DNA of 64,000 bases from CPC320 sp002336405 (GTDB taxonomy: Bacteria > Pseudomonadota > Alphaproteobacteria > Rhodobacterales > Rhodobacteraceae): assembly GCA_949372595.1 (NCBI GenBank), contig CASIAN010000002.1, positions 67,009 through 131,008 on the forward strand, given 5' to 3'. The first letter of the stretch is position 1; each line of letters starts with the position of its first letter. Made by a program: the position numbers and the translations under genes. Of the stretch, positions 24,252-32,684 are shown piece after piece. The notes beneath the pieces are model-generated. The model saw only the letters and a list, made by a program, of their open reading frames with translations. It searched no databases and had not been told where the DNA came from.

Positions 24252-25753
24252 TTTTTCTTTCCAAATCCTGACAGGCCCGGAGGCAGGCTCAGGCCGCCGC
24301 CCAAACCGGGCAGGCCGCCACCGGGCATTGTGCTGCCCATCTGTTTGGCTGCCGCTTCCAGTGCTTTGGGGTCCATCTGCGACGGGTCCATACCCGCAGG
24401 CATGTCACCGCCTTTGCCGAACATGCCTTTCATGGCTTGTTTCAGCATGCCGCCCTTGCCCATTTTCTTCATCATATCGCCCATTTGGCGTTGCATTTTA
24501 AGCAGCTTGTTCAACTCGCTGACTTCCATCCCCGCACCTTTGGCGATGCGGCGTTTGCGGCTGGCTTGAAGTATTTGCGGGTTGGCGCGCTCTTTCTTTG
24601 TCATCGACTGAATAAGCGCAATCTGCTGCTTAAAGACCTTGTCATCCATCCCGGCTGCTGAGGCCTGTTTGGCCATTTTTCCCATACCGGGCATCATGCC
24701 CATGATGTTTTCCAGACCGCCCATTTTCATCATTTGCTCGAGCTGCGATTTCAGGTCGTTCATATTGAACTGACCTTTTTGGAACCGCTTCATCATTCGT
24801 TCGGCCTGCTCGGCCTCGATGGTGTCTTGTGCCTTTTCAACCAGCGCTACGATATCGCCCATGCCAAGGATGCGGCCGGCAACGCGCTCGGGCTCAAAGG
24901 TCTCAAGCGCGTCCATCTTTTCGCCCAAGCCGACAAACTTGATCGGTGTGCCGGTGACCGCGCGCATCGACAGCGCCGCCCCCCCGCGTCCGTCGCCATC
25001 CATCCGCGTCAGGACAACGCCGGTGACGCCAATTTTATCATCAAACTCAGTGGCGACATTGACCGCGTCCTGTCCAGTCAACCCGTCGACCACCAGCAGC
25101 GTTTCGCGCGGGTTGGCGATATCGCGCACGGCGGCGGCCTGTGCGATCAAATCGGTGTCGATATGCAGCCGGCCGGCGGTGTCTAGGATATAAACATCAT
25201 AGCCGCCAAGCGAGGCTTGGGTCTTGGCGCGTTTGGCGATGGCCACCGGATCTTCGCCTTTGACAATCGGCAGCGTGTCGACACCGATCTGGGAGCCGAG
25301 AATTTTCAATTGCTCCATCGCGGCGGGGCGGTTGACATCAAGCGACGCCATCAGCACCCGTTTGCCGTCTTTTTCACTCAGGCGTTTGGCCAGTTTCGCG
25401 GTGGTGGTTGTTTTGCCCGATCCCTGCAGGCCGACCATCAGGATCGGCGCGGGTGGGTTGTCGATTTTCAACGCACCGGGGGTGCCTTCTCCGGCCAGTA
25501 CATGCACCAGTTCGTCATGGACGATCTTCACGACTTGCTGTCCGGGGGTAACCGATTTTGTGACGGCCTGACCGGTGGCCTTATCCTGAACGGCTTTGAC
25601 AAAATCACGCGCAACTGAAAGCGAAACGTCGGCCTCAAGCAGGGCGACCCGCACTTCGCGCAGTGCGGTTTTGACGTCATCGTCCGACAGCGCGCCCTGT
25701 TTGGTCAGCCGGTCAAAAACGCCGGACAGACGTTCGGAGAGATTCTCAAACAT
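24248..25753 (-). CDS. ffh: Signal recognition particle GTPase Ffh
   Basis: This 501-residue SRP54 protein targets membrane proteins co-translationally with 4.5S RNA. The N domain begins MFENLSERLSGVFDRL. The G domain shows GLQGSGKTTTTAKLAK, DVNRPAAMEQL and DTAGRLHID. The methionine-rich M domain (about 320-450) binds signal peptides and RNA, and a Gly/Pro/Met tail ends the protein. The start has GGAGCG upstream; the longer open frame is not conserved-looking. Confidence 0.97.
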   Translation of the reverse strand: MFENLSERLSGVFDRLTKQGALSDDDVKTALREVRVALLEADVSLSVARDFVKAVQDKATGQAVTKSVTPGQQVVKIVHDELVHVLAGEGTPGALKIDNPPAPILMVGLQGSGKTTTTAKLAKRLSEKDGKRVLMASLDVNRPAAMEQLKILGSQIGVDTLPIVKGEDPVAIAKRAKTQASLGGYDVYILDTAGRLHIDTDLIAQAAAVRDIANPRETLLVVDGLTGQDAVNVATEFDDKIGVTGVVLTRMDGDGRGGAALSMRAVTGTPIKFVGLGEKMDALETFEPERVAGRILGMGDIVALVEKAQDTIEAEQAERMMKRFQKGQFNMNDLKSQLEQMMKMGGLENIMGMMPGMGKMAKQASAAGMDDKVFKQQIALIQSMTKKERANPQILQASRKRRIAKGAGMEVSELNKLLKMQRQMGDMMKKMGKGGMLKQAMKGMFGKGGDMPAGMDPSQMDPKALEAAAKQMGSTMPGGGLPGLGGGLSLPPGLSGFGKKK

Positions 25754-25960
25754 GCGTAACGCTCCTTTTTGCCATTTTGCCTTGCGACCAAGCGCGGTTT
25801 TCGATCTGGTAAGTCCCGTCCAAAAGCAATGGCCCCCGTGGGCGAAACCTCGCTGACGGGGGGCGATCCTTGCACTAGCAACAGGACCGGAAGCACAGAA
25901 CTTCCGTTGTGATACGGCGGCTGTTACAGTTGCGGGCATTGAGTGTCAAGGAATTTGGAT

Positions 25961-26347
25961 ATGCAAAGCGATTGGGATGCCTCGGCCGAGGCGTGGATTG
26001 AAAGCCTAAAAGCCGGAGGTGATTTCAGCCGTGTCGCGGTGCTGGATCGCCCAATGCTGGCCGCGGTACGCGCCAGTGCTGCGCAGCGGGTGCTGGATGT
26101 GGGCTGTGGCGAGGGGCGGTTTTGCCGTATGATGGCCGAGATTGTGCCGCAGGTGGTGGGGCTGGATCCAACCGTGCGGCTGTTAAGTGAGGCGCGTAAA
26201 TTAGGTGGGGCACAGTATGCGCAAGGCAGGGCAGAAGATATGCCTTTTGAGGATGGCGATTTTGATCTGGTGGTCAGTTATCTCAGCCTGATTGATATCC
26301 CAGACAGCGCCGCTGCGGGAGCGACTCGAAGAGCTCTGCGGCTGTAA
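25961..26347 (+). pseudogene. SAM-dependent methyltransferase, truncated by the accessory patch
   Basis: The first 115 codons are a normal class I methyltransferase: motif I is VLDVGCGEGRFCR and the post-I acidic residue is in VVGLDP. The fold reaches VVSYLSLIDIPD and then changes abruptly at about 26306 into 13 unrelated residues and a stop. Normal members continue for roughly another 100 or more residues. An AAGGA site precedes the ATG. The break marks the left edge of the inserted DNA. The gene is probably dead because strands 5-7 are missing. Confidence 0.8.
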
Positions 26348-26579
26348 ACGGACAGTGGAAGGTTACTTTTGATCTCGCCTCTCTGATTGATTTTTGGCGG
26401 ATTGAGCTGCGAGATTGAATGCGTAGATTAGCTTTCCATGATTGCTCACACACACTTAACCAGAAAAAATTGAGAAAGTTCTTTGAGCGCCCTAGTTGGA
26501 ACACCCCGCAGACCGTCGAGAGGTGAGTATTATTCAACCAAGGCTTGTTTTTGAGTTGTCAGTCGAAAGAAGACCGATC
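26348..26579. other. Left junction sequence before the AAA_13 gene
   Basis: These 232 bases carry no convincing gene. ATCTCGC and GCGAGAT (near 26372 and 26411) form an inverted repeat around a 33-base A+T-rich interval. The sequence may be the end of an unrecognised element. A TTG start in frame with the ATPase exists at 26496 but adds no recognisable homology. Confidence 0.4.
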
Positions 26580-28883
26580 ATGCTAAAGAAATTCAGCGAG
26601 GCCCTGCGCCATTTTTTAGGTAATTTTCAGATGATTCAACATTTCGACAAAATCGAAAAACTCGGTGTTTTTTCCAATTATAAAAAGCCGCAGGGAATGG
26701 AACCCTTCCAACGTTTCAACCTGATTTATGGCCTGAACGGCTCAGGCAAGACGACATTATCTCGGTTTTTTGCAGATTTGAACAAAGGTCAGGCTGATGG
26801 CTTTCCTGAGCTCAAGTACAAAATCAAAACTGAAGATGGAGATTACCAGCAAGGCAATCCCTACCCGCGCAACATCAGGGTTTTCAATGCTGAGTACGTG
26901 GACGCCAATATTGGACAACTCGAAGGCACATTGAACCCGATTTACGTGATTGGCGCAGAGAATAAGAATCTAGCGGAAACCGTGAAGGTCGACGAGAATC
27001 GCTTGTCCGAATTGACACAAGAACTGACTGCTGAAAGGACTAATCTGAAAAAACTTGAGAAGCAGAAGGGAAAGATATTCACAGCTGTTGCTTCTAAAAT
27101 TACCGAAGCTGCAAAGGGTGTGGTCACACGGACTTATAATAAACGCAACGCAGAGATGGCGTATGAAAAACTGACCACCGGCGCTCAGCTAACCATTGCG
27201 GACCTAGCCGAAGCATCAAAAGCGATGAAACAGTCTGCAATGGATAAGTTGACTGAGCTGACGATACCTCAAATTATTCTGGGTGAGACTGAGAAACCAA
27301 TCTTCGAAACTGTAAACCTCCAGCAGGAAGTCGTCTTGGAAATTCTCCAGAAGAGCGCAACTTCATCTGCGGTTGAACGGCTCAGGAAGAACCCAGCGCT
27401 GGCCGCTTGGGTTGAGGGCGGCAGAGAGCTCCACGCTCACTCTGAGGATGGCAAATGTGAGTACTGTCTACAAATAATCCCTGAAGAGCGCGAAGCTGAG
27501 TTGGCGGCACACTTCAATGCTTCCGATGCCAAACTAAAAAGGGAAATTGAGCGAGCAATTGGCGATAATAAGGCGGCATACGAAAAAGTCGCGCGTATGA
27601 GCGGTTTGAGCGAGAAGGCGTTGTATCCTGAGTTCAGAACTGATTTTTTAATTTATTCCGGGTTGCTCAGTGAGGAACAAACAAAAATCCTCAATCACTT
27701 GGAGGCATTGCGGAAGGCGCTAGAAGACAAGCTTGCAAAAAGAACCGAAAGCTACAATGCGGAGTTTCCTTCGCTGAGTGGAATTGCTTGGCATGAAGCG
27801 CTGTCTTCTCTCAACGATCTGTTCCGATGCCACAATGCTGAGACCGACGATTTTCAAAAGCGGCTTGACGATAACTTCGCAAAGATCGAAACGCACTTTC
27901 TTAGTGCTGCAGACCACGAAGTGAAAAACGTAAAGTCCTCTATTAAGGCTGTTGCGGGACAAATTAGTATTTGTACGAAAGGAGATTCAAAGACCAAAGC
28001 GCTTGGCATAGATGACTTAGAGATACGCATCGAAACCAACCGAGCTAAAATCTCCAACACCCAGCAAGCAGCAACTGCCCTATCGCAGAAACTGGCTGCT
28101 TTTCTAGGCCGTGATGATCTGAAGTTCGTGCCGGAAGGAGCAGGTTATCGCATCATGCGTTTCGGCCGTGCGGCCAAAAGGCTCAGCGAAGGCGAGAAAA
28201 CAGCCATAACTTTTCTGTATTTTATAGTTGGGTTAGGGGATCAAGATTTTGACCTCAGAGAGGGAATTGTCGTTATTGATGATCCAATCTCAAGTTTGGA
28301 TTCGAGTTCGGTCTACCAAGCCTTCTCTTACCTCAAGAATGCCGTAAAAGACGCGAAGCAGGTCTTTTTGCTCACGCACAACTTTGAGTTTTTGAAGCTG
28401 CTATTAAATTGGTTTCAGCAGGGTATGAAATCAAAAAAGATCGGAAAGTCTTACTGGATGCTTCATTGCACGAATACCTCTAGCACTCAGCGCGAAACTA
28501 CAATTCAGCCTCTTGACGAAGTTCTTAGAAAAAACAGTAGCGAGTTCACCTATCTTCTAAAACTCCTTGTTGATTTCAAGTCCGATGGGACAGTTGCAAA
28601 CTCCTATCATATTCCTAACATCGTTCGTAAGGTTCTTGAAACATTCCTTGCCCAACATTCGACAGGAGACAGTTTCTATGGGCTTTTGAACAACTTGGAT
28701 TACGATGAGACTAAAAAATCGGCGTTGTATAAATATACAAACGACCAATCCCATCCAACGCTTTCAGGCTTAGATCCAGCCCTCGTAGGAGAGACACAAA
28801 CAAACATCAAACATCTGCTTGAAATGATCAAGACGGTTGCTCCAGTTCATTACGATGCGCTCACGGTAACAATCGGCACTTAA
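26580..28883 (+). CDS. AAA_13 ATPase resembling RloC/PrrC anticodon nucleases
   Basis: This 767-residue ABC-type ATPase has a large central coiled coil. It shows Walker A GLNGSGKT (51-58), CEYC (Cys293 and Cys296, a zinc-hook-like CxxC between helical arms), signature LSEGE (535-539), Walker B VVIDD (D567, D568) and an H-loop histidine at 600. The C-terminal region has R683-x3-E687 and, 42 residues on, H725 in NDQSHP. RloC, a stand-alone tRNA anticodon nuclease, combines an ABC ATPase, a zinc hook and an Arg-Glu-His nuclease triad; PrrC has R320, E324 and H356. The start MLKKF was chosen over an upstream TTG. Base composition is lower in G+C than the flanks. Nuclease activity is inferred; another AAA_13 role is possible. 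Confidence 0.75.
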   Translation: MLKKFSEALRHFLGNFQMIQHFDKIEKLGVFSNYKKPQGMEPFQRFNLIYGLNGSGKTTLSRFFADLNKGQADGFPELKYKIKTEDGDYQQGNPYPRNIRVFNAEYVDANIGQLEGTLNPIYVIGAENKNLAETVKVDENRLSELTQELTAERTNLKKLEKQKGKIFTAVASKITEAAKGVVTRTYNKRNAEMAYEKLTTGAQLTIADLAEASKAMKQSAMDKLTELTIPQIILGETEKPIFETVNLQQEVVLEILQKSATSSAVERLRKNPALAAWVEGGRELHAHSEDGKCEYCLQIIPEEREAELAAHFNASDAKLKREIERAIGDNKAAYEKVARMSGLSEKALYPEFRTDFLIYSGLLSEEQTKILNHLEALRKALEDKLAKRTESYNAEFPSLSGIAWHEALSSLNDLFRCHNAETDDFQKRLDDNFAKIETHFLSAADHEVKNVKSSIKAVAGQISICTKGDSKTKALGIDDLEIRIETNRAKISNTQQAATALSQKLAAFLGRDDLKFVPEGAGYRIMRFGRAAKRLSEGEKTAITFLYFIVGLGDQDFDLREGIVVIDDPISSLDSSSVYQAFSYLKNAVKDAKQVFLLTHNFEFLKLLLNWFQQGMKSKKIGKSYWMLHCTNTSSTQRETTIQPLDEVLRKNSSEFTYLLKLLVDFKSDGTVANSYHIPNIVRKVLETFLAQHSTGDSFYGLLNNLDYDETKKSALYKYTNDQSHPTLSGLDPALVGETQTNIKHLLEMIKTVAPVHYDALTVTIGT

Positions 28884-28918
28884 TGGAAGATAGCCTGCCT
28901 TCAGGAGAACTATTCAAA

Positions 28919-28986
28919 ATGTGATTTGTGCATGCAGCAGATATTCACCTTGGAAAACCCTTCGAAAGCATCAATGCTGCCCGTAA
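28919..28986 (+). pseudogene. Mre11/SbcD-like nuclease gene, start fragment with a nonsense codon
   Basis: After an AGGAGA site and ATG (28919-28921) the second codon is TGA. In the same frame it then reads FVHAADIHLGKPFESINAA, matching the first motif (D-x-H) of metallophosphoesterase DNA-repair nucleases, which usually begin M-R/K-F-V/L-H-A-A-D. CGA to TGA at codon 2 would explain the stop. The rest of the gene is missing, cut by the IS66 remnant. It lies 35 bases after the ATPase gene, so the two were probably one operon. Confidence 0.6.
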
Positions 28987-30495
28987 TCAAGCTGCGTCTT
29001 TTGCCTCGGCCTCGGCGTTTTGGGCATCAATCATGTCCTGATAAGACCACGGTAGTAATTCGTGGATGCGGTTTGTGGGATGGTCCTGGATACGCTCCAA
29101 CTCCCACGCGACCCAGGCTTCGGGGTTTACCTTTTTCATCTTGGCAGTTTCGATCAGCGTATATGCTATAGTGGCCGATTTGCCACCCGCTTCTGATCCC
29201 ATGAACAGATGGTTCTTACGTCCCACCGCCACAGGGTGCACTGCGCGCTTGGCCGTGTTGTTGTCAAACTCCAGAAAGCCGTGATCGAGATAGGGCCGTG
29301 CCTTGGGCAGGCGCGCAAGCGCATATTTGATCGCCTTGGCCAGCGGCGTTTTGCTGGAGACCTTACCCAATTGCTCTTTGAGCCAGACCTCCAGGTCATC
29401 AAAGATCGGCTTGGCGTATTCTTGGCGCAGGGCCATGCGTTCAGGATGCTGGCAGGAGCCGCGTTTGCGTCTGAACATCATAGAGCTTTTTAATCCGCAG
29501 GACGGCTTCGCCCGCCACGGGCAGCTTGGCGCTTTCAAATAGAGCAAACAGACGCATGCGAAGCATGCTGCCGAGAGGGCAGGCCATCTCCTTGACCCGC
29601 CCCGTGCGGTAGGCGCCGTTATACCCAGCATAGGCATCCGCATGGGCAAGCCTGCATAGGTTTCCAAATGCTTACTGGGATGTTTAGCCCCTCGAGCGGT
29701 GGAGAATTGGTACCACGCTGCAGGTGGTGCTCCGCTGGCCCAAGGCGTCTCATCTCGAGCATAGACCCACAGCCGCGCGGTTTTGCTCTTGTTCTTTCCT
29801 TTGCCCTTGCCCTTCTGGAGCAGCTTGACCGTGGTATCATCTATTACCTGACAGGTGATTGCGTAGCGATCTGCCGACAGGGCATGAGGATGGCCTGCGC
29901 CTCAAACACAAGATCGTGGATTACATCTGAGACGCATTCCAGCAGCTCGGTGCATTTGCCGACCCACCCCGCCATGAGCGCTCCACTCAGATCAATACCC
30001 TCTTTGGCAAACATCTGGCTTTGGCGATACAGAGGCAGGTGATAGCCGTATTTGCAGCACAGGATGTGGGCCATTAGTGCGGGGCCGACAAAGCCCTTTG
30101 GAATGGGGCGGCTTTGCGGTCTCGGCGTCAGACGATACTTCTTCGTCTGGGGCCTCAGCGGCTTTTTCGATCTCTAGCTCTTCAAGGATCAACTCCAGCG
30201 CCAGCTGTGCGCTGCTTTCTGACTTTGAACCAAAGCGGTGCTTTCTAGCCCCGTGCAACTGTAGGCGCAGATCGGCAATCATCGTGTCTTTGTTCTGGAT
30301 GGCCCGTGCCTGGGCTGCGCGCTCGGCAGCAAGCGCTGCCTCCATCTCATCCTTGAGGCGTTTTTGTGCTGAGCCATGGCTCAGCGAAAGACCCAGAAAC
30401 TCTTGCTTCAAATCTGCCAATTCCGCTGCCTGCGCGGCAACATATGCCTGCTCTTGCACGGGCAAATCAGTCAGATCTGGAGGGGTCTTGCTCAT
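28987..30495 (-). pseudogene. IS66 transposase TnpC, frameshifted with an internal deletion
   Basis: The N-terminal leucine-rich part (MSKTPPDLTDLPVQEQAY...) and the HRFGSKSE segment are intact. Homology then jumps to LMAHILCCKYGYHLPLYRQ in another frame, losing roughly 90 residues that hold the zinc-finger-like domain. At least two more frame changes follow before the conserved C-terminal part (FLEFDNNTAKRAVHPVAVGRKN... to NRIHELLPW). The gene is non-functional. Confidence 0.85.
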
Positions 30496-30564
30496 GCCAT
30501 TCTCTTCCAAAAACAAGGCTCGTTGGGAATCCCAAAACGGTACAAATGCCAACAGAACATGATC

Positions 30565-30912
30565 TCATCCAAACATCTTGGGCCGCCATGTCTTTTGGGG
30601 CATCGGCCAATCAATCCCTTCCATCATCATCACAAGCTGCGCGCGGCTCAGGGTAATCTTACCTTCCTGAGCTGAGGGCCATACGAAGCGTCCATGCTCA
30701 ATGCGCTTGGTGAACAAACACGCGCCTTGGCCGTCCCACCAGATCATCTTGATTTGATCCCCTCTAAGTTTTTGAAACAAAAACAGATGACCTGAGTATG
30801 GATCGCCCGCCAGAACCTGCTCGGTTTGGGCCGCAAGCCCGTTGAAACCGCGCCGCATATCCGTGACACCTGCCGCGAGCCAGATCTTTGCATCCGCCAG
30901 CACGGGGATCAT
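30565..30912 (-). CDS. tnpB: IS66 accessory protein TnpB
   Basis: This 115-residue IS66 Orf2 protein has the family segments AGVTDMRRGFNGLAAQ, GHLFLFQKLRGDQIKMIWWD and a late tryptophan-rich WPMPQKTWRP. The frame is intact although its partners are broken. Its exact role in IS66 transposition is not known. It starts just after the tnpA stop and ends 69 bases before tnpC. Confidence 0.88.
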   Translation of the reverse strand: MIPVLADAKIWLAAGVTDMRRGFNGLAAQTEQVLAGDPYSGHLFLFQKLRGDQIKMIWWDGQGACLFTKRIEHGRFVWPSAQEGKITLSRAQLVMMMEGIDWPMPQKTWRPKMFG

Positions 30913-30924
30913 GCAGAACAGGGA

Positions 30925-31310
30925 TCATGCTGCCAGCCCGCGCGCCAGTTCCAGCACAAAGCCCGCATCAACGCCGTCGCTCACGCTCAGCTTGCGCCCG
31001 TTCTCCAGCGTGATCTCAATCTGAGCTGAGGATGTTGGAATGCTCGTTGGCTGCGCTGCGGGCTGCACAGCCGCCGCATTATAATCGCCGCCAGAAATCT
31101 CGACTGATATGACCCGGCATCATCCGACGCCGCCGGCTGGAACCGCGCATCGCCGCGCCACGCGTAAATCCGGTTCGTCGGCACCCCATGACGCCGCGAG
31201 ATCATCAGAACACTCCACACCATCACCATGGCTCTCCGCCACCAGCCGCCGTTTGCACTCATCCGTGTATTTGGAACCACGCCCACCCCGTCGCTTGCTG
31301 ATCTACAAAA
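30925..31310 (-). pseudogene. IS66 TnpA (helix-turn-helix protein), frameshifted
   Basis: The helix-turn-helix part SRRHGVPTNRIYAWR and the C-terminal ITLENGRKLSVSDGVDAGF segment are recognisable, but in different frames. The expected N-terminal helix (KYTDECKRRLVAES) is in yet another frame. The start codon cannot be fixed, so the right boundary is approximate. Confidence 0.65.
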
Positions 31311-31452
31311 ACCTCATATCGCGCCAGCCACATCGCCAGCCTCGTGCAATAATCGCACCTCAGATCAAGGCAAAACAGGGGGGGGTCCCTGTACGTTTAC
31401 TGGCAAAGTACATTTTGTGATTTTGAACGAAACAATCATAAAAATAAACTTA

Positions 31453-31470
31453 TTGTGTAATTTTGCACAA
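31453..31470. promoter_or_regulatory. TTGTG-N8-CACAA palindrome upstream of the LysR pseudogene
   Basis: An 18-bp inverted repeat in an A+T-rich stretch lies 30 bases before the LysR start. It could be the regulator's own operator (LysR boxes are palindromes of about this size). Since the regulator is dead, any current role is doubtful. Confidence 0.35.
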
Positions 31471-31499
31471 TCGTTAGCGCAACTCTTAAAAGCCAGAGC

Positions 31500-32373
31500 A
31501 TGACCTATTGGGATGCGGTCAGAACCGCCTATAATGTGGTGCGCATTGGCACGGTGAGCGGTGTGGCCGACGTATGGGGTGTGCATCATGCAACGGTGGC
31601 TCGTCACGTTGATACGTTGGAGGCCGGTTAGAGGGTCAAGTTATTTCAGCGGCATGCGCGTGGCTATACGCCCACAGAGGCCGGGCTGGATTTGTTGCAG
31701 GTTGTGAAGGTTACCCAAGATCAGGTTTTGCAACTTGAGGGGCGTTTGAAACGCCGGGGCGATACGGACTGTGGCGAGTTTGTGATTACCTCTGTGGAAA
31801 AATTAGCGCCGTTGCTGGTGCCGGCGCTGGGTGCGTTTGAAAGGCAATACCCAGCAGTATGCCTGAGATATCTGACCAGTGACCGGTTGTTTCGGCTTGA
31901 GTTTGGCCAGGCGCATGCTGCAATTGGCGCTGACGCCCCACCGCAAGAGGCTGACCATGTTATGGAGCCGTTATTTAATCGGAAATGTTAACTCTGTACG
32001 GCGCGGGCTTATGTCGCGGCGCATGGGCTGCCGCAAAACCCCAACAAATTTATCCACCACCGCTTCATTGGACATGATAATATCGAAGTGCGTGCGCCCT
32101 TTTTGTAAACGGATGCAACACCATGTGCCAGAGGCGCACATCGTGTTTCGGCCGGCTGATCAAACTGCGCTGTCGATCGCCGTTCAAGAAGGCTTGGGTC
32201 TTGGATTCTTTATGATAGATGAAAACTTTACGGTGGAATTGGTTTAAGTGGTACTGGCGCTGGCAGTTTTGACTGTGAATTTCTGGCTGGTCACTCATGT
32301 GGATTTGCACCGCTGCGCGAAAGTGCAGTCTGTCCTGCAGCCCATAAAAGCAGCGTTCAAAAACCAGCCCTAA
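31500..32373 (+). pseudogene. LysR-family regulator, full length but inactivated
   Basis: The whole LysR fold can still be read: an N-terminal winged helix (VWGVHHATVARHVDTLEAG), the co-inducer domain (ITSVEKLAPLLVPALGAFE) and a C-terminal LVTHVDLHRCAKVQSVL. It is interrupted by TAG at 31629, TAA at 31989, a frameshift near 32100 in a T-rich run, and TAA at 32245. The scattered damage without loss of length shows slow decay after loss of selection. It reads in the same direction as the transporter that follows, which may once have been its target. Confidence 0.85.
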
Positions 32374-32684
32374 ATTAGTTTCTATAATCCGCAGGCCGCC
32401 CGAGTTTTGAGCTGTTTGAAATCACCCTCATGCATGCGGTGAGGCGGTTCTTTCTTAAAGCTGTGTTTTCGTCTAGGAGTGCACCCTAGGCAGGGCGTAA
32501 GTTTATTTGTTCCGGTTGGCCATCGGGCCCTGATCGGCGGTCTTGCGCAAAGTTGGAAAGGGTGCGGCATCGCTTTGACAGACCCAGTTTTGGCGTTCAG
32601 CCGTCACCTCGGCCACAGCCTTTATTTCTGTGGCATCGATTTGTTAAAAGCACGGATGCAATTGTCGCAAACGGGGTCGTGGTT
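32374..32684. other. Gap between LysR pseudogene and EamA transporter
   Basis: No gene is supported in these 311 bases. A TATAAT at 32383-32388 has no clear -35 partner. The transporter's frame extends back to 32553, but that part is arginine- and proline-rich and unlike a membrane protein start. This gap probably holds the right edge of the accessory patch. Confidence 0.4.

Larger units (their letters stand above)
28983..31400 (-). mobile_element. Decayed IS66-family insertion sequence
   Basis: The three IS66 genes tnpA, tnpB and tnpC are present in order on the minus strand, but tnpA and tnpC are broken. The right end reads GTAAACGTACAGGGACCCCC inward from 31400, like IS66 terminal repeats. 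The left end has no matching terminal repeat, and the transposase stop lies only about 5 bases from the nuclease fragment, so that end is lost. The element cannot move by itself. Confidence 0.8.

Noticed and set aside
25855..25920. A CAGGACCGGAAG stretch upstream of ffh resembling the core of 4.5S SRP RNA
   Set aside because: The opposing strand of the SRP stem (AGCA... side) and the long base-paired arms are missing; the nearby GGAAG/CTTCC is only a short hairpin.
32382..32570. A minus-strand frame of 62 codons before the EamA transporter, ending in a short basic peptide
   Set aside because: No ribosome site, no recognisable domain, and it spans a likely junction of decayed DNA.
32553..32684. 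N-terminal extension of the first EamA transporter
   Set aside because: The extra 44 residues are Arg/Pro-rich and unlike a membrane protein start; the first helix begins after the GTG at 32685.
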